The notes under the pieces: model-generated
What the model was told of the DNA's origin: nothing
What the model saw: only the letters and a program-made list of their open reading frames with translations
The model's database searches: none
Assembly: GCF_009905615.1 (NCBI RefSeq)
Contig: NZ_JAAAKW010000007.1
Coordinates: 248,001 to 312,000 of the forward strand
Source of the DNA: Pseudomonas sp. SLFW
GTDB taxonomy: Bacteria; Pseudomonadota; Gammaproteobacteria; Pseudomonadales; Pseudomonadaceae
DNA: 64,000 nucleotides
Direction: 5' to 3'
In this document: positions 45,686 to 59,060 of the stretch, in pieces
Numbering within the stretch: the first letter of the stretch is position 1
Layout: every line of letters starts with the position of its first letter
Program-made: the position numbers and the translations under genes

Positions 45686-48600
45686 TTATTGCGGGTTAGC
45701 GCGTGTACTCGACAGCAAAGACTTGAGGTTGGCGGCCTTAGGCTTCACCAGCCAGAAGCGGCGCAGGTAGTCATCCAGATTTTCCCAGAGATTACGGCCC
45801 CATTCGCTATCCGTCTCGGTCACGTATTCGGCGAGCACGCGCTCCAAGTGGCTGCGATAGGCTTCCATCGCTTCGCCGCTGATGCGCTGGATCTCGACCA
45901 GTTCATGGTTGACCCGGTCAACGAAGGTGTTGTCCTGGTCGAGCACGTAGGCGAAACCGCCGGTCATGCCAGAGCCGAAGTTGTAACCCGTTTTGCCCAG
46001 AACGCAGACGAAACCGCCGGTCATGTACTCGCAGCAGTGATCGCCCGTGCCTTCCACAACGGTGTGGGCACCCGAGTTACGCACCGCGAAACGCTCGCCT
46101 GCCGTACCCGCTGCAAACAGCTTGCCACCGGTGGCGCCGTATAGGCAGGTGTTGCCGATGATGGCGCTGTCCTGGGTTTTGAACGGGCTGCCTTTCGGCG
46201 GCACGATCACCAGCTTGCCAGCGGTCATGCCTTTGCCGACGTAGTCGTTGGCGTCGCCTTCCAGGTACATGTTCAGGCCACCGGCGTTCCACACGCCGAA
46301 GCTCTGACCGGCAGTGCCCTTGAAGCGGAAGGTCACCGGGGCGTCTTTCATGCCCTGGTTGCCGTGCAGCTTGGCGATTTCACCGGAGATGCGAGCACCG
46401 ATGGAGCGGTCGCAGTTGCAGATGTCGAGTTCGTACTCGCCGCCGGCTTTGGACTCGATGGCGGATTTGGCCAGCTCCACCATTTTCTCGGCCAGCAGGC
46501 CCTTGTCGAACGGCGGGTTGCGGTCCACGAGGCTGAACTGAGGCTTGTCTGCGGGGATGTGATCGCTGCCCAGCAGAGGCGTCAGGTCCAAATGCTGCTG
46601 CTTGGCGGTTTCGCCCGGCAGGATGTCCAGCAGGTCGGTACGGCCGATCAGCTCTTCCAGCGAACGCACGCCCAACTTGGCCAGCCACTCGCGGGTTTCT
46701 TCCGCCACGTAGGTGAAGAAGTTGATCACCATGTCGACGGTGCCGATGTAGTGATCCTTGCGCAGCTTGTCGTTCTGAGTCGCGACGCCGGTGGCGCAGT
46801 TGTTCAGGTGGCAGATACGCAGGTATTTGCAGCCCAGCGCGATCATCGGCGCCGTACCGAAGCCGAAGCTCTCAGCGCCGAGGATTGCGGCCTTGATCAC
46901 GTCCAGACCGGTTTTCAGACCACCGTCGGTCTGCACCCGGACCTTGCCGCGCAGGTCGTTGCCGCGCAGGGTCTGGTGGGTTTCGGCCAGGCCGATTTCC
47001 CACGGCGCGCCCGCGTATTTGATCGACGACAGCGGCGATGCACCGGTACCGCCGTCGTAACCGGAAATGGTGATCAGGTCGGCATAGGCCTTGGCCACAC
47101 CGGCGGCGATGGTGCCAACGCCCGCTTCTGCCACCAGCTTGACCGAGACCAGCGCCGACGGGTTGACCTGCTTGAGGTCGAAAATCAGCTGCGACAAGTC
47201 TTCAATCGAGTAGATGTCATGGTGCGGCGGCGGCGAGATCAGGGTCACGCCTGGGACTGCATAACGCAGCTTGGCAATAAGACCGTTGACCTTGCCACCC
47301 GGCAGTTGACCGCCCTCGCCCGGCTTGGCGCCTTGAGCGACTTTGATCTGCAACACGTCTGCGTTGACCAGATACTCAGGGGTCACGCCGAAACGACCCG
47401 TTGCGATTTGCTTGATCTTGGAGCTGCGGATGGTGCCGTAGCGCGCCGGGTCTTCGCCGCCTTCGCCGGAGTTGGAGCGTGCGCCCAGACGGTTCATCGC
47501 CTCGGCCAGCGCTTCGTGAGCCTCAGGCGACAGTGCGCCCAGCGAGATGCCCGCCGAGTCGAATCGCTTGAGGATCGCTTCCAGCGGCTCGATGTCGTCA
47601 ATCGACAGCGGTGTGTCGAGTTCCTTGACCTTGAACAGGTCGCGGATCATCGACACCGGACGGTTGTCGACCAGCGCGGTGTATTCCTTGAATTTGCTGT
47701 AGTCGCCCTGCTGCACGGCGGCTTGCAACGTCGCCACCACATCAGGGTTGTAGGCGTGGTATTCGCCGCCGTAGACGAACTTCAGCAGACCGCCTTGCTG
47801 GATCGGCTTGCGCGGACTCCAGGCTTCACCGGCCAGTGCTTTCTGCTCGTCTTCGATATCAACAAAACGCGCGCCTTTGATGCGGCTTGGGACGCCACGG
47901 AAACTCAGGTCGCAGACTTCCTCGGACAGGCCGATGGCTTCGAACAGTTGCGCGCCACGATACGACGCGATGGTCGAGATGCCCATCTTCGACAATATCT
48001 TGAGCAGGCCCTTGGTGATGCCTTTGCGGTAATTCTTGAAGACTTCGTACAGATCGCCCAGCACTTCGCCGGTGCGGATCAGGTCGCCCAGCACTTCATA
48101 GGCCAGGAACGGATAGACCGCCGACGCACCGAACCCGATCAGCACGGCAAAGTGGTGCGGATCGCGGGCTGTCGCGGTTTCAACCAGGATGTTGCTGTCG
48201 CAGCGCAGGCCTTTTTCGGTCAAGCGGTGGTGTACCGCACCGGTGGCCAGCGAGGCGTGAATCGGCAGTTTGCCGGGGGCAATATGGCGGTCGCTCAGAA
48301 CGATCTGGGTGCGACCGGCGCGCACAGCTTCTTCCGCCTGATCAGCGACGTTGCGCACAGCGGCTTCAAGGCCGGTGGCTTCGTCGTAGTTCAGGTCGAT
48401 GATGGCGCGGTCGAAGCCAGGGCGATCCAGCGTCATCAGCGAACGCCACTTGGCCGGGGAAATGACCGGCGAGCTGAGGATCACGCGGGACGCATGCTCA
48501 GGCGACTCCTGGAAAATGTTGCGCTCAGCACCGAGGCAGACTTCCAGCGACATGACGATGGCTTCACGCAGCGGGTCGATCGGCGGGTTGGTGACCTGCG

Positions 48601-50131
48601 CGAACTGCTGACGGAAATAGTCGTACGGCGTGCGCACACGGCGGGACAGCACGGCCATTGGCGTGTCGTCGCCCATGGAACCCACGGCTTCCTGGCCCTG
48701 CTCGCCCAGCGGACGCAGCACCTGATCACGCTCTTCGAACGTGACCTGGAACATCTTCATGTACTGCTTGAGCTGATCCGGGTTGTAGAACGCCGAACCG
48801 TGGTCGTGGTCTTCCAGCGTCGCCTGAATGCGCAGCGCGTTCTTGCGCAGCCATTGCTTGTACGGATGGCGCGACTTCAGACGGCTGTCGATGGCGTCAG
48901 TGTCGAGGATCTGGCCGGTTTCGGTGTCCACGGCGAAGATCTGGCCCGGACCGACACGGCCTTTGGCGATGACGTCTTCGGGGGTGTAGTTCCACACGCC
49001 GATTTCCGACGCTAGGGTGATGTAACCGTTCTTGGTGGTGACCCAACGCGCTGGACGCAGACCGTTACGGTCGAGCAGGCAGACGGCGTGGCGACCTTCG
49101 GTCATCACGATACCGGCCGGGCCGTCCCACGGCTCCATGTGCATGGAGTTGAATTCATAGAAGGCACGCAGATCCGGGTCCATGGTCTCGACGTTCTGCC
49201 ACGCTGGCGGCACGAGCATGCGCACGCCACGGAACAGGTCGATCCCGCCGGTGACCATCAGCTCCAGCATGTTGTCCATGCTCGAGGAGTCGGAGCCGAC
49301 GCGGTTGACCAACGGGCCCAACTCGTCGAGGTCCATCAGATCATTGGTGAACTTGGTGCGACGGGCCTGAGCCCAGTTGCGGTTACCGGTGATGGTGTTG
49401 ATCTCGCCATTGTGGGCGAGGAAGCGGAATGGCTGAGCCAGCGGCCACTTCGGCAGGGTGTTGGTCGAGAAGCGCTGGTGGAACACGCAGATCGCAGTTT
49501 GCAGGCGTTCGTCGTTGAGGTCTGGATAGAATGCCGTGAGGTCACGCGGCATCATCAAGCCTTTATAGATGATGGTCTTGTGCGAGAAGCTGCAGATGTA
49601 GTGGTCAGTGTCGGCGGCGTTGGACACCGACGAACGGCGACGCGCAGTGAACAGCTTGATCGCGAATTCCTGATCGCTCAGGCCTTCACCGCCGATGAAC
49701 ACCTGCTCGATTTTCGGCAAACGCTCCAGCGCCAGACGCCCGAGGACGCTTGTGTCGATCGGCACCTGACGCCAACCCACGAGGGTCAGACCGGCCGCAA
49801 GGATTTCGCGGTTCATGTTCTCGCGAGCGGCTTCGGCCTTGGCGTCGTTCTGGTTGAGGAACACCATGCCCACGCAATACTGGCGCGGCAGCTCGACACC
49901 GAAGTGCTCGTGAGCCACGGCACGCAGGAACGTGTCGGGTTTTTGAATCAACAGACCGCAACCGTCACCGGTCTTGCCGTCGGCGTTGATCCCACCACGG
50001 TGGGTCATGCAGGTCAGGGCTTCAATCGCCGTCTGCAACAGATGATGACTGGGCTCGCCCTGCATATGGGCAATCAAGCCGAAGCCGCAGTTATCCTTGA
50101 ATTCTTCTGGTTGGTACAGACCTGCTTTCAT
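45686..50131 (-). CDS. gltB: Glutamate synthase (NADPH) large subunit GltB
   Basis: 1481 residues from the ATG at 50131 ([18 protein letters not shown]); the family start is MKAG, and GGTGAG lies 9 bases upstream. The glutaminase nucleophile is Cys15 after removal of the leader. Following are the class II amidotransferase domain (15-~430), the central domain, the FMN-binding synthase domain (~830-1200, [11 protein letters not shown]), the 3Fe-4S Cys cluster ([15 protein letters not shown]) and the C-terminal beta-helix domain ([25 protein letters not shown] [18 protein letters not shown]). Complete; it heads the gltBD operon. Long antisense open frames over this gene are shadows. Confidence 0.98.
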   Translation of the reverse strand: MKAGLYQPEEFKDNCGFGLIAHMQGEPSHHLLQTAIEALTCMTHRGGINADGKTGDGCGLLIQKPDTFLRAVAHEHFGVELPRQYCVGMVFLNQNDAKAEAARENMNREILAAGLTLVGWRQVPIDTSVLGRLALERLPKIEQVFIGGEGLSDQEFAIKLFTARRRSSVSNAADTDHYICSFSHKTIIYKGLMMPRDLTAFYPDLNDERLQTAICVFHQRFSTNTLPKWPLAQPFRFLAHNGEINTITGNRNWAQARRTKFTNDLMDLDELGPLVNRVGSDSSSMDNMLELMVTGGIDLFRGVRMLVPPAWQNVETMDPDLRAFYEFNSMHMEPWDGPAGIVMTEGRHAVCLLDRNGLRPARWVTTKNGYITLASEIGVWNYTPEDVIAKGRVGPGQIFAVDTETGQILDTDAIDSRLKSRHPYKQWLRKNALRIQATLEDHDHGSAFYNPDQLKQYMKMFQVTFEERDQVLRPLGEQGQEAVGSMGDDTPMAVLSRRVRTPYDYFRQQFAQVTNPPIDPLREAIVMSLEVCLGAERNIFQESPEHASRVILSSPVISPAKWRSLMTLDRPGFDRAIIDLNYDEATGLEAAVRNVADQAEEAVRAGRTQIVLSDRHIAPGKLPIHASLATGAVHHRLTEKGLRCDSNILVETATARDPHHFAVLIGFGASAVYPFLAYEVLGDLIRTGEVLGDLYEVFKNYRKGITKGLLKILSKMGISTIASYRGAQLFEAIGLSEEVCDLSFRGVPSRIKGARFVDIEDEQKALAGEAWSPRKPIQQGGLLKFVYGGEYHAYNPDVVATLQAAVQQGDYSKFKEYTALVDNRPVSMIRDLFKVKELDTPLSIDDIEPLEAILKRFDSAGISLGALSPEAHEALAEAMNRLGARSNSGEGGEDPARYGTIRSSKIKQIATGRFGVTPEYLVNADVLQIKVAQGAKPGEGGQLPGGKVNGLIAKLRYAVPGVTLISPPPHHDIYSIEDLSQLIFDLKQVNPSALVSVKLVAEAGVGTIAAGVAKAYADLITISGYDGGTGASPLSSIKYAGAPWEIGLAETHQTLRGNDLRGKVRVQTDGGLKTGLDVIKAAILGAESFGFGTAPMIALGCKYLRICHLNNCATGVATQNDKLRKDHYIGTVDMVINFFTYVAEETREWLAKLGVRSLEELIGRTDLLDILPGETAKQQHLDLTPLLGSDHIPADKPQFSLVDRNPPFDKGLLAEKMVELAKSAIESKAGGEYELDICNCDRSIGARISGEIAKLHGNQGMKDAPVTFRFKGTAGQSFGVWNAGGLNMYLEGDANDYVGKGMTAGKLVIVPPKGSPFKTQDSAIIGNTCLYGATGGKLFAAGTAGERFAVRNSGAHTVVEGTGDHCCEYMTGGFVCVLGKTGYNFGSGMTGGFAYVLDQDNTFVDRVNHELVEIQRISGEAMEAYRSHLERVLAEYVTETDSEWGRNLWENLDDYLRRFWLVKPKAANLKSLLSSTRANPQ

Positions 50132-50488
50132 AGACACATTCTCACCAGGCTGCCTCTTATCGAGACAAATTTCTTTTCAATTCAGCCATTTACCGTCCAC
50201 GCCGAACGTATGCCGGCTTTGCGGGAGCAAAAGGGAGGTCATTGTACACACCGACACAAAGCCTCACAAATTTAGCGACGAAATGTCGCAAATTCATGTC
50301 GCATTCGTGAAAGGTTTTTATCGATTCTCATGATAGCCAGAGCTTTGTTGCGAGTCTGACCAAAGAGAGCCCAAAGTTCAATGCGTGTCTGAGACGCAGA
50401 CACCGCAAGGCGCGCTGCTCATTGTCAGCACGCTCATGCGTTGAAATTGGGGAGCCAAGCGAGCGACCCGGATAAGGTCGCTGCGTCT
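50132..50488 (-). promoter_or_regulatory. gltB upstream region with short inverted and direct repeats
   Basis: About 357 bases between damX (3' end) and gltB. An inverted repeat GCGAC-GAAAT-GTCGC lies at 50275-50289 and the 8-base word ATGTCGCA recurs at 50283-50290 and 50296-50303. These could be regulator sites for the gltBD promoter. No clear -10/-35, terminator or small RNA is recognised. Confidence 0.35.
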
Positions 50489-52123
50489 TCAGCGGGCTGC
50501 GGCGAGTTCCTGTTGGATACTGCCGACAGTGCGAGGCCAAGGTTTACCAGCCTGAACCTTCGCTGGCAAGTTCTTGATAGCGGCGAGTGCTGCATTGCGG
50601 TCGGCAAAACTGCCGTAGGTGACCACGTACAACGGCTTGCCTTGCAGGGTTTTCTTGAAATAACGGTACTCGGCGCCCTGCTCTTTCACGTAGCTCTGGG
50701 CCGTGGCTTCGGAGCTGGTGCCGAGGATTTGCACGACGAAATGCGTCGGTGCCTGACCGGCGTACCACGTGCCACCTGTAGAAGCTGGCGCGACAGCGGC
50801 AGGCGCTGCTGGCTTCTCGGCTGGCTTGGGCGCTGGCTTGGCCGTCGCGACCTGCGCAGGCGCTGGAGCGGGCTTGGCAGCGGGCGCAGGAGCCGGTGTC
50901 GGCTTGGCGGCAGGTGCCGGCGCAGGACGAGGCGTCGGAACCTGGGTTTGCGCCATCTGTGGCGCTGGGCCCGCAGCAGCACCGGCCGGCGGAGCGGTCG
51001 TGGTCACAGTCGGCGGCTGCAGCGATTGATTGGCGGCAGGGCCACCGTCTTCGCCATCACCTTCGCCTGACCCCGCGGCTTCGGCCAAAGGACCGCGCAT
51101 CACCGGCTGCGAGTTACCGACCAACGGTAGCGGCATTGGTTGCGAATTACCGGCGAACTCGATGGCCGGGCCACCGTTGTTCGATTGCTGAGCAGGCGCC
51201 TTGCCTTGGCCCAGCGGCAGTTGTGCCTGGGAGTTGGCCGGAGCCGTTGGCGCGGTGTTGCGCCCTGGAATCAACCACGCCGCGAGCACTGCCGCGACCA
51301 CAACCCCACCCAAAGCCAACACGTGTTTCTTAGGCATCTTGAACCCCATACTTGGACGCTTGACCGCAGAGCGGCTGGCGATCATGGCTTCGATCATCGA
51401 ATCGCGCGCGACCTGGTTGATCGCGCCCGGCCATCCATTGGACTGTTCGTGAATATCGGTGATCTGCTCGGCACTGAACACTTCAATGCCTTGACCGGCG
51501 CCTTCGAGGCGTTGAGCCAGATACTCACGGGTTTCTTCTTCGGTGTACGGTGCCAGCTCGATGACGTGAAAACGCTCTTCGTCCGAACCGCTCTCGGCGC
51601 ACAGCTGATCCAGACGATCAATGATCGAAGCCTCGCCGAACAGGAAGACGTGCGGACGCCCCTCAGGGGTGCCTGCCGCCAATCCCAACAACGCTTCGAG
51701 TGCGGATTCGCCCAGTTGTTCGGCATCGTCTACCAACACGTAGACTTCCTGACCGGTCAGGCCCAGCTGCACGACCTGCGACAGGATGGACTGCATTTCC
51801 GGCTGAGCAACGTTCAGCGCCTGAGCCACCTGACGCAGTACGCCCGACGCATCACCGGCGCCACGGGCGGACACCACAACGCTCTGCACGGACTGTTTGT
51901 TAGTGCTGGCGACCAGCGCCTGACGCAGCAGCGTCTTGCCGCTGCCATGTGGGCCGGTGACCAACAGCAGCAACTGGCTGTAGCGGGCCAGGTGGTGCAG
52001 TTGACCCAGCACGGGCTTGCGCTGGGCCGGGAAGAACTTGAAGCCCGGGACCCGAGTGGCAAAGGGGTCATGACTCAATTGGTAGTGACCGAGAAAGGCC
52101 TCATCGGCGTGCAAGCTAGTCAT
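50489..52123 (-). CDS. damX: AAA ATPase with C-terminal SPOR domain, DamX-like
   Basis: 544 residues. AAA/ExeA-like ATPase at 1-~240 with Walker A TGPHGSGKTLLR (~56-67) and Walker B VYVLVDDAEQ; one transmembrane helix near 280-300 (VLALGGVVVAAVLAAWLIP); a periplasmic Pro/Ala-rich stretch (~370-450, PAPAPAAKP repeats); then an SPOR peptidoglycan-binding domain (~460-535, FVVQILGTSSEATAQSYV). SPOR proteins bind denuded septal glycan; DamX in enterobacteria acts in division. It is 10 bases after aroB and probably cotranscribed with aroK-aroB. Confidence 0.9.
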   Translation of the reverse strand: MTSLHADEAFLGHYQLSHDPFATRVPGFKFFPAQRKPVLGQLHHLARYSQLLLLVTGPHGSGKTLLRQALVASTNKQSVQSVVVSARGAGDASGVLRQVAQALNVAQPEMQSILSQVVQLGLTGQEVYVLVDDAEQLGESALEALLGLAAGTPEGRPHVFLFGEASIIDRLDQLCAESGSDEERFHVIELAPYTEEETREYLAQRLEGAGQGIEVFSAEQITDIHEQSNGWPGAINQVARDSMIEAMIASRSAVKRPSMGFKMPKKHVLALGGVVVAAVLAAWLIPGRNTAPTAPANSQAQLPLGQGKAPAQQSNNGGPAIEFAGNSQPMPLPLVGNSQPVMRGPLAEAAGSGEGDGEDGGPAANQSLQPPTVTTTAPPAGAAAGPAPQMAQTQVPTPRPAPAPAAKPTPAPAPAAKPAPAPAQVATAKPAPKPAEKPAAPAAVAPASTGGTWYAGQAPTHFVVQILGTSSEATAQSYVKEQGAEYRYFKKTLQGKPLYVVTYGSFADRNAALAAIKNLPAKVQAGKPWPRTVGSIQQELAAAR

Positions 52124-52133
52124 GGATTTCTCA

Positions 52134-53237
52134 TTAACCTCTAAGCTGATCCACCAAGGCGCGGTAGTCCGCGACCAGTGTGGCCTGTAGTACTTCTCTT
52201 GGATATTCGTCGGTCACCACTGCTTCGCCCATCCGGCGCAACAGCACCAGGCGCAAACGACCATCGATCACCTTCTTGTCCACCGCCATGTGCTCAAGGA
52301 AATGCTCAGGCGTCATGTCTTCAGGGGGCACCACGGGCAAACCGGCGCGCTGAAACAGACGGATACCACGATCCCGCTCCTGTTCGCTGATCCAGCCCAG
52401 GCGCGAGGACATCTCCAGCGCCATGACCGTACCGGCTGCCACCGCCTCACCGTGCAACCAGACGCCGTAACCCATTTGGGTTTCGATGGCATGGCCGAAG
52501 GTGTGGCCCAGATTCAACGTGGCGCGCACGCCCGACTCTCGCTCATCGGCACCGACCACAGCAGCCTTGGCCGCACAGGAACGCTCGATGGCGGTGGTCA
52601 ACGTGGCCTGATCCAGACCACGCAGCTTGTCCATATTCTCTTCGAGCCATGTCAGGAACGGCTCGTCACATATCAGACCGTATTTGATGACCTCGGCAAG
52701 CCCGGCAGACAGCTCGCGTTCAGGCAGGGTGTTCAGCGAGAGGGTGTCGATCAGCACGGCGTTCGGCTGATAGAACGCGCCAACCATGTTTTTGCCCAGC
52801 GGATGGTTGATGCCGGTCTTGCCACCCACGGACGAATCGACCTGCGACAGCAGCGTAGTCGGCACCTGGATGAAGTCCACGCCCCGCTGATAGCACGCGG
52901 CAGCAAAACCGGCCATGTCACCAATCACACCGCCACCGAGTGCAATCACGGTGGTGCGGCGGTCATGACGTGCGGTCAGGAGGGCGTCGAAGATGAGCTG
53001 CAGGGTTTCCCAGTTCTTGAAGGCTTCGCCATCGGGCAACACGATAGGCAGCACGTTGTAACCGGCCAGCGTCTTGGTCAGGCGCTCAATGTAGAGCGGC
53101 GCGACGGTGCTGTTGGAAACGATCGCGACCTGTTTGCCTGCGATGTACGGCGTGAGCAGTTCAGGTTGATCCAACAAGCCTTCGCCAATGTGAATCGGGT
53201 AGCTCCGCTCGCCAAGCTCGACCTTAAGTGTCTGCAT
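52134..53237 (-). CDS. aroB: 3-dehydroquinate synthase AroB
   Basis: 367 residues from the ATG at 53237 ([18 protein letters not shown]); GGGGA is a few bases upstream. It makes 3-dehydroquinate from DAHP, the second shikimate step, using NAD+ and a divalent metal. NAD-binding [19 protein letters not shown] and [40 protein letters not shown]; metal ligands in AEVIKYG and [11 protein letters not shown]. Complete. Between aroK and damX on the same strand. Confidence 0.97.
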   Translation of the reverse strand: MQTLKVELGERSYPIHIGEGLLDQPELLTPYIAGKQVAIVSNSTVAPLYIERLTKTLAGYNVLPIVLPDGEAFKNWETLQLIFDALLTARHDRRTTVIALGGGVIGDMAGFAAACYQRGVDFIQVPTTLLSQVDSSVGGKTGINHPLGKNMVGAFYQPNAVLIDTLSLNTLPERELSAGLAEVIKYGLICDEPFLTWLEENMDKLRGLDQATLTTAIERSCAAKAAVVGADERESGVRATLNLGHTFGHAIETQMGYGVWLHGEAVAAGTVMALEMSSRLGWISEQERDRGIRLFQRAGLPVVPPEDMTPEHFLEHMAVDKKVIDGRLRLVLLRRMGEAVVTDEYPREVLQATLVADYRALVDQLRG

Positions 53238-53367
53238 GTATCCCCACACTCTTTATAACAATTGGATGCCTGTTCGACGCCAGCGCATCGATACGGACCA
53301 TGGCGCAAGGCCTTTTGGCGACCCTGCTTTTTATGGTCGCCGAGGATAGCGCATTTCCGCCTGCGCT

Positions 53368-53886
53368 TTAACGGGGAGGAAGCTCGGCCAACAGGGCAAG
53401 GATGTCAAGCACCACCATGCGTGGAGGCCGCTCATCGGTTTCAATAATGACGTCGGCAATTTCCCGATAGAACGGATCGCGGATGGCCAATAGCTCGCGC
53501 AACACCCGTGCCGGGTCTGCGGTGCGCAGAAGCGGCCGATTGCGATCACGGGACGTACGGCCGACTTGCTGTTCCACGGAAGCGTGCAGATACACCACCC
53601 GCCCACCCGCGTGCAGGGCTCGACGGTTTTCTTCACGCATGACCGCGCCGCCACCGGTCGCAAGCACCACGCCATCAAAGGCGCACAGCTCGGCAATCAT
53701 GGCTTGTTCGCGATCTCGAAAGCCCGCTTCACCTTCCTTGTCGAAGATCCACGGGATATTGGCGCCCGTTCGCAGTTCGATTTCCTTGTCGGAATCCTTG
53801 AACGGCAGTCGAAGCTCTTTGGCCAGCAGACGACCGATGGTGCTTTTGCCAGCCCCCATCGGTCCCACAAGTATTAAATTTCGCAC
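53368..53886 (-). CDS. aroK: Shikimate kinase AroK
   Basis: 172 residues from GTG at 53886 ([22 protein letters not shown]). P-loop GPMGAGKST (~9-17), shikimate-binding [16 protein letters not shown] and ATGGGAV. It phosphorylates shikimate at O3 with ATP. It starts 4 bases after the pilQ stop and so is probably the next gene in a pilMNOPQ-aroK-aroB-damX transcript. Confidence 0.97.
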   Translation of the reverse strand: MRNLILVGPMGAGKSTIGRLLAKELRLPFKDSDKEIELRTGANIPWIFDKEGEAGFRDREQAMIAELCAFDGVVLATGGGAVMREENRRALHAGGRVVYLHASVEQQVGRTSRDRNRPLLRTADPARVLRELLAIRDPFYREIADVIIETDERPPRMVVLDILALLAELPPR

Positions 53887-53890
53887 AGAA

Positions 53891-56038
53891 TCAACGACTC
53901 ACAGCAATCGCCTGGTTGTTCATGATACGCGGAGTGAGGAACACCAACAGCTCGGATTTTTTCTCCGAGACAACATCCCGCCGGAAAAGGCGGCCAACAT
54001 ACGGCACATCGCCCAAAAATGGCACCTTATCGACGACTTTATTCTGTGTATTGGAGAACACGCCACCAATCACGATGGTTTCGCCGTCGGCCACCAGCAC
54101 CTTGGCGTTGACTTCGTTTTTCTTGATCGGCGGTACGCCCAACACGGTGTTCACGTAGTCAGGTTCGTCCTTGGTCACCTTCACTTCCATGATGATGCGG
54201 TTGTCCGGGGTGATCTGCGGGGTCACCTCCAGGGACAACGACGCCTCTTTGAACGACACCGACGTCGCACCGCTGGAACTCGCTTCCTGATACGGCACTT
54301 CCGTACCCTTCAGAATTTTCGCGGTTTCCTTGTCCGAAGTGACGACCTTGGGTTGCGACACCACCTCACCGTTACCGGTTTTTTCCATGGCGGTCAGTTC
54401 AAGGTCGAGAATCGTGTTGTTGGTCAGGAAGCCCAGACCAATCGAAGACGTTGGGTTGGCCACTCCCATGTCCACGTATGGGCCATTGGTGTTACCAGCG
54501 CCCGTCACCGTGCCATTGCCGCCTGTGGTGTATTTGCCACCGGTGGTTGAACCACCCCAACGCACGCCCAGCGCCTTGTCGTAGTCGACGTTGGCTTCGA
54601 CGATGCGCGCCTCGATCATCACCTGACGCACGGGAATGTCCAACTGCGAGACGATACGGCGCAGCTCATCGAGCCGGTCCTGCGTTTGATAGGCGATGAT
54701 GTTGTTGGTCCGCTCATCGACGGTGATCGAACCGCGCTCGTCGGTCTTCGACTCAGCGCTGGTCACCGACTGGAACAGCTTGGCGATGTCCGCAGCCTTG
54801 GCATAGTTCACTTGCAGCAGTTCACGACGCAGCGGTGCCAGCTCGGCAATCTGCTTCAGCGATTCCAGCTCCTGACGTTCACGAGCGGCAATCTCGTCAG
54901 CAGGCGCGACCAGCAACACGTTGCCGATCTTGCGCTTGTCCAGGCCTTTGGTCTTGAGCACCAGGTCAAGCGCCTGGTCCCACGGCACGTTTTGCAGACG
55001 CAGGGTGATGCCACCTTGAACGGTGTCACTGGCCACCAGATTGAGATTGGTGAAGTCGGCGATCAATTGCAGCACCGAGCGCACGTCAATGTCCTGGAAG
55101 TTCAGCGACAGTTTCTCGCCGGTGTAGACCAGTTTGTCGGCATTGCGGCGAGCGACGTCTTCGTTGGTCAACGGACGCACGCTGATAGTCAGTTTGTTTT
55201 CGGTTTGATAGGCCGAGTAATCGAACGCACCGGACGGCTCGATGGAGATGCTCGCCTTGTCGCCGCTCACGCTGGAGTTGACGAACTGGACCGGTGTGGC
55301 GAAATCCTTCACGTCGAGGCGTACGCGCAACGGATCAGGCAGCTGAGTCTTGGCAAAATCCACACGAATTTTGCCGCCCTGCTCCTGAATGTCCGGCGCA
55401 ATGCCTGCATCGCTCAGCTCGATCACAACGTTGCCTTCACCCAGCTCGCCGCGCTGGAAATCGACATTCTTGATCGAGCGTGGGCCCGGCGCAAAGGAGC
55501 GAGGGGCCGGTTTGGCTTGCGCGGCGCTGGCGGTCGCAGGGGGCACACTCACGCGCGGCGCGCCTTGGGCGGTACTTGGCTGTGAACCTTGCGCAGCGGC
55601 GGCACCCTGACCTACGACGACGAACAGGTTGTTGCCATCCACGCGGGAGCTGTAGGGCGCGAGCGTGGTCAGGTTGATGATCACACGGGTGCGATCCTTG
55701 GCTTCGACCACCACGACACTGTGGGCGTTACCCGACCCCAGGTCCCGGCTCTTGATCGCCAGTTGGCTGGTCACGCCGGGCAAATCCAGCGCAATGCGCG
55801 CCGGTTGCTCGGTGGTGTAGCCGCGCGGGGCGGCCACAGGGCCGTCGAAGGACAGTTTCAACTCGACCCGATCCCCCGGCAATGCGGCGACATCGAGCGT
55901 CTTGAGGTTGGCCGCCTGGAGAATCGGTGAAAGCATCGCCATCCATAGCGACACGCCGATAATCGAAAGAATCCTAGTCATGTTCACATTCCACCACTGT
56001 GCAGATCCGAAGGTGTTTCGCTTGCTTGCCGTCTTCAT
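53891..56038 (-). CDS. pilQ: Type IV pilus secretin PilQ
   Basis: 715 residues from the ATG at 56038, which overlaps the pilP stop (ATGA). An alternative ATG at 55981 ([20 protein letters not shown]) has GGTGGA upstream and gives a standard signal peptide ending LQA/ANL; either is possible. Two AMIN domains ([21 protein letters not shown] and [20 protein letters not shown]), a secretin N0/STN region ([24 protein letters not shown]), then the secretin core ([29 protein letters not shown] and [15 protein letters not shown]). PilQ forms the outer-membrane pore for the pilus fibre. Confidence 0.96.
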   Translation of the reverse strand: MKTASKRNTFGSAQWWNVNMTRILSIIGVSLWMAMLSPILQAANLKTLDVAALPGDRVELKLSFDGPVAAPRGYTTEQPARIALDLPGVTSQLAIKSRDLGSGNAHSVVVVEAKDRTRVIINLTTLAPYSSRVDGNNLFVVVGQGAAAAQGSQPSTAQGAPRVSVPPATASAAQAKPAPRSFAPGPRSIKNVDFQRGELGEGNVVIELSDAGIAPDIQEQGGKIRVDFAKTQLPDPLRVRLDVKDFATPVQFVNSSVSGDKASISIEPSGAFDYSAYQTENKLTISVRPLTNEDVARRNADKLVYTGEKLSLNFQDIDVRSVLQLIADFTNLNLVASDTVQGGITLRLQNVPWDQALDLVLKTKGLDKRKIGNVLLVAPADEIAARERQELESLKQIAELAPLRRELLQVNYAKAADIAKLFQSVTSAESKTDERGSITVDERTNNIIAYQTQDRLDELRRIVSQLDIPVRQVMIEARIVEANVDYDKALGVRWGGSTTGGKYTTGGNGTVTGAGNTNGPYVDMGVANPTSSIGLGFLTNNTILDLELTAMEKTGNGEVVSQPKVVTSDKETAKILKGTEVPYQEASSSGATSVSFKEASLSLEVTPQITPDNRIIMEVKVTKDEPDYVNTVLGVPPIKKNEVNAKVLVADGETIVIGGVFSNTQNKVVDKVPFLGDVPYVGRLFRRDVVSEKKSELLVFLTPRIMNNQAIAVSR

Positions 56039-56562
56039 GAGCGTTCTTTCAGGGATATGCTGCGCGGCCGCTCAAGCCACGCCCCCTCTCCATCAGGCAC
56101 GATTTCGATCACCTGCACTTCGGAGTCGGTGATCGAGACGATCCGGCCATCGTTGCGGCCCAGATAATCGCCCACCTTGACCCGATGAACCCCGCCCGCG
56201 CCACGCAGCAACGCGAACGTACCGGTTTCGTTGCTCAACGTGCCGACCATTTCAAAGCCGTCGATGTTGAAGCCTTCCAGGAACTGCTTGACCCGCGTCG
56301 GGTCTGGCTGGACCAGATGCGTGCCTTTCTGCCGGGCGATCAGATCGACCTTGATCGGCGGCTGGAACGGGCTGCGCAAACTGGCAGCCGCGTAGGTGAA
56401 CGCTTCATAAGGCCGAAACTTCGGCATCGGCTCGATATTGCCCACCGGCCGGGCGCGGACCTCGGCCATGAACTGCTTCAAGTCGTCGAAATCACTGGAA
56501 CTGTCGCAACCTGCCAACCCCATCAGCGCGGCGCCGAGGCACAACCAATGCACGGCCCTCAT
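56035..56562 (-). CDS. pilP: Type IV pilus lipoprotein PilP
   Basis: 175 residues with lipobox LAGC (Cys19) after MRAVHWLCLGAALMG. The following residue is Asp, an inner-membrane retention signal, as in known PilP. The C-terminal beta domain (VGTLSNETGTFALLRGAGGVHRVKVGDYLG) binds PilQ's N0 region. It links the inner-membrane PilMNO complex to the secretin. Overlaps pilO and pilQ by four bases each. Confidence 0.96.
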   Translation of the reverse strand: MRAVHWLCLGAALMGLAGCDSSSDFDDLKQFMAEVRARPVGNIEPMPKFRPYEAFTYAAASLRSPFQPPIKVDLIARQKGTHLVQPDPTRVKQFLEGFNIDGFEMVGTLSNETGTFALLRGAGGVHRVKVGDYLGRNDGRIVSITDSEVQVIEIVPDGEGAWLERPRSISLKERS

Positions 56563-57206
56563 TTCGCGGGCCCCTTGTTGTCGATGTTCTGAAGCCCCTT
56601 GTCGTTATAGCGATAGGTCTTGGCGAGAATGCTCATGCGCAGTTTTCCAGGAGACTTGGGGTCCACCGGTTTGATTTCGAAATCATGCAGCGTCACGATC
56701 CGCGGCAGGCTGGCCACGCCGCTGACGAAGGTGGCGAGATCGTGATAAGCGCCAGTGACTGTGATCTGTATCGGCAGCTCGATGTAGAACTGCTGGGCCG
56801 CTTCAGGCAGAAGCTTGATCTCTTCGAACTCCAGACCGCTGCCCAGGCCGGTGCGGGTGATGTCTTCCAGCAGGCCCGGGACCTCGGTGTCGCTGGGCAG
56901 TTGCCGCAGCAGCGCGCCGAAAGTGTTCTCCATGTCGACCATCTGCGACTTGTAAGCCGGCAGGTTGGCCGCTTGATAAGCCTTGTTGGAGAACTGCTCT
57001 CTCAACGCGGTCTCGTCATTGCGTGCCTGGTCCAGCTGGGTCTGCATGTCCTGAATGTAGAAAAAGTAGCCACCGGCCAGCACCAGCACGAGCAACAGGG
57101 CGCCCGCGATGGTCTTGACCGCTGCGGGCCAGGAACCGAGGTTATTGATGTCCAGATCGTTGATGTCGATCTTGCGCAGGCTGTCCAGCCATTCATTCAT
57201 GTTCAT
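56559..57206 (-). CDS. pilO: Type IV pilus alignment protein PilO
   Basis: 215 residues; one N-terminal membrane helix (AGALLLVLVLAGGYFFYI, ~34-51), a coiled coil, and a ferredoxin-like periplasmic domain. It pairs with PilN and binds PilP in the alignment subcomplex. Overlaps pilN and pilP by four bases. Confidence 0.96.
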   Translation of the reverse strand: MNMNEWLDSLRKIDINDLDINNLGSWPAAVKTIAGALLLVLVLAGGYFFYIQDMQTQLDQARNDETALREQFSNKAYQAANLPAYKSQMVDMENTFGALLRQLPSDTEVPGLLEDITRTGLGSGLEFEEIKLLPEAAQQFYIELPIQITVTGAYHDLATFVSGVASLPRIVTLHDFEIKPVDPKSPGKLRMSILAKTYRYNDKGLQNIDNKGPAK

Positions 57207-57789
57207 GGCTTGACCCCCTTCGCCGGAGTGGTGGGCTCAGCAGGAGGTTGCGTCTGACGCACCGTCAATTGGAAGGCATTGGACTGATCAGCCGATCCCG
57301 CCGCGCTGTTCGCCTTCACTTCGGTCAGGCTCGGCGACTCCAGCCAGTCGGACGCTTCAAGGTTACGCAACAGGTCCGAGACGCGGTTGTTGGATTCAGC
57401 CGCGCCGGAAATACTGATCAGCTTGTCCGTCATTTTCACTTCGTTGAAATACACCCCGTCCGGCAACGTACGCGCCAGTTGATCGAAGACGCGGCCAATG
57501 ATCGGCCGGTTGCCTTGCAAGTCCTGAATGATCTTCATCCGCTCCAGCAGCTGCTTGCGACGGGCCTTCAGCTCGCTGATCTCTTTGATTTTTGCATCGA
57601 GCTGGACGATTTCGGTCTTGATGAACTGGTTGCGCGCGTTTTGATGACTGATCGCACTGCTCAAATATTGATCAGCCAGGAAAATGGCGCCGACACCGGC
57701 TACCAATACGCCGGCCAAGGAAAGCAGAAAGCGTTTCTTGCGCTCTTCGCGCAGCTGTTCCCGCCAGGGAAGTAAGTTGATCCGTGCCA

Positions 57790-57790
<1 letters not shown>
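57203..57790 (-). CDS. pilN: Type IV pilus alignment protein PilN
   Basis: 195 residues from the ATG at 57790, which shares a base with the pilM stop (TAATG). The conserved N-terminal INLLPWREQLREERKK binds PilM in the cytoplasm; one membrane helix follows (LLSLAGVLVAGVGAIFLADQ), then a coiled coil and a periplasmic ferredoxin-like domain. A longer reading from 57820 lies in pilM. Confidence 0.96.

Positions 57791-59060
<1,270 letters not shown>

Noticed and set aside
46364..49015. An 883-residue plus-strand open frame across gltB
   Set aside because: It is antisense to the fully conserved gltB, with no Shine-Dalgarno and His/Arg/Gln-rich composition typical of GC-rich shadow frames.
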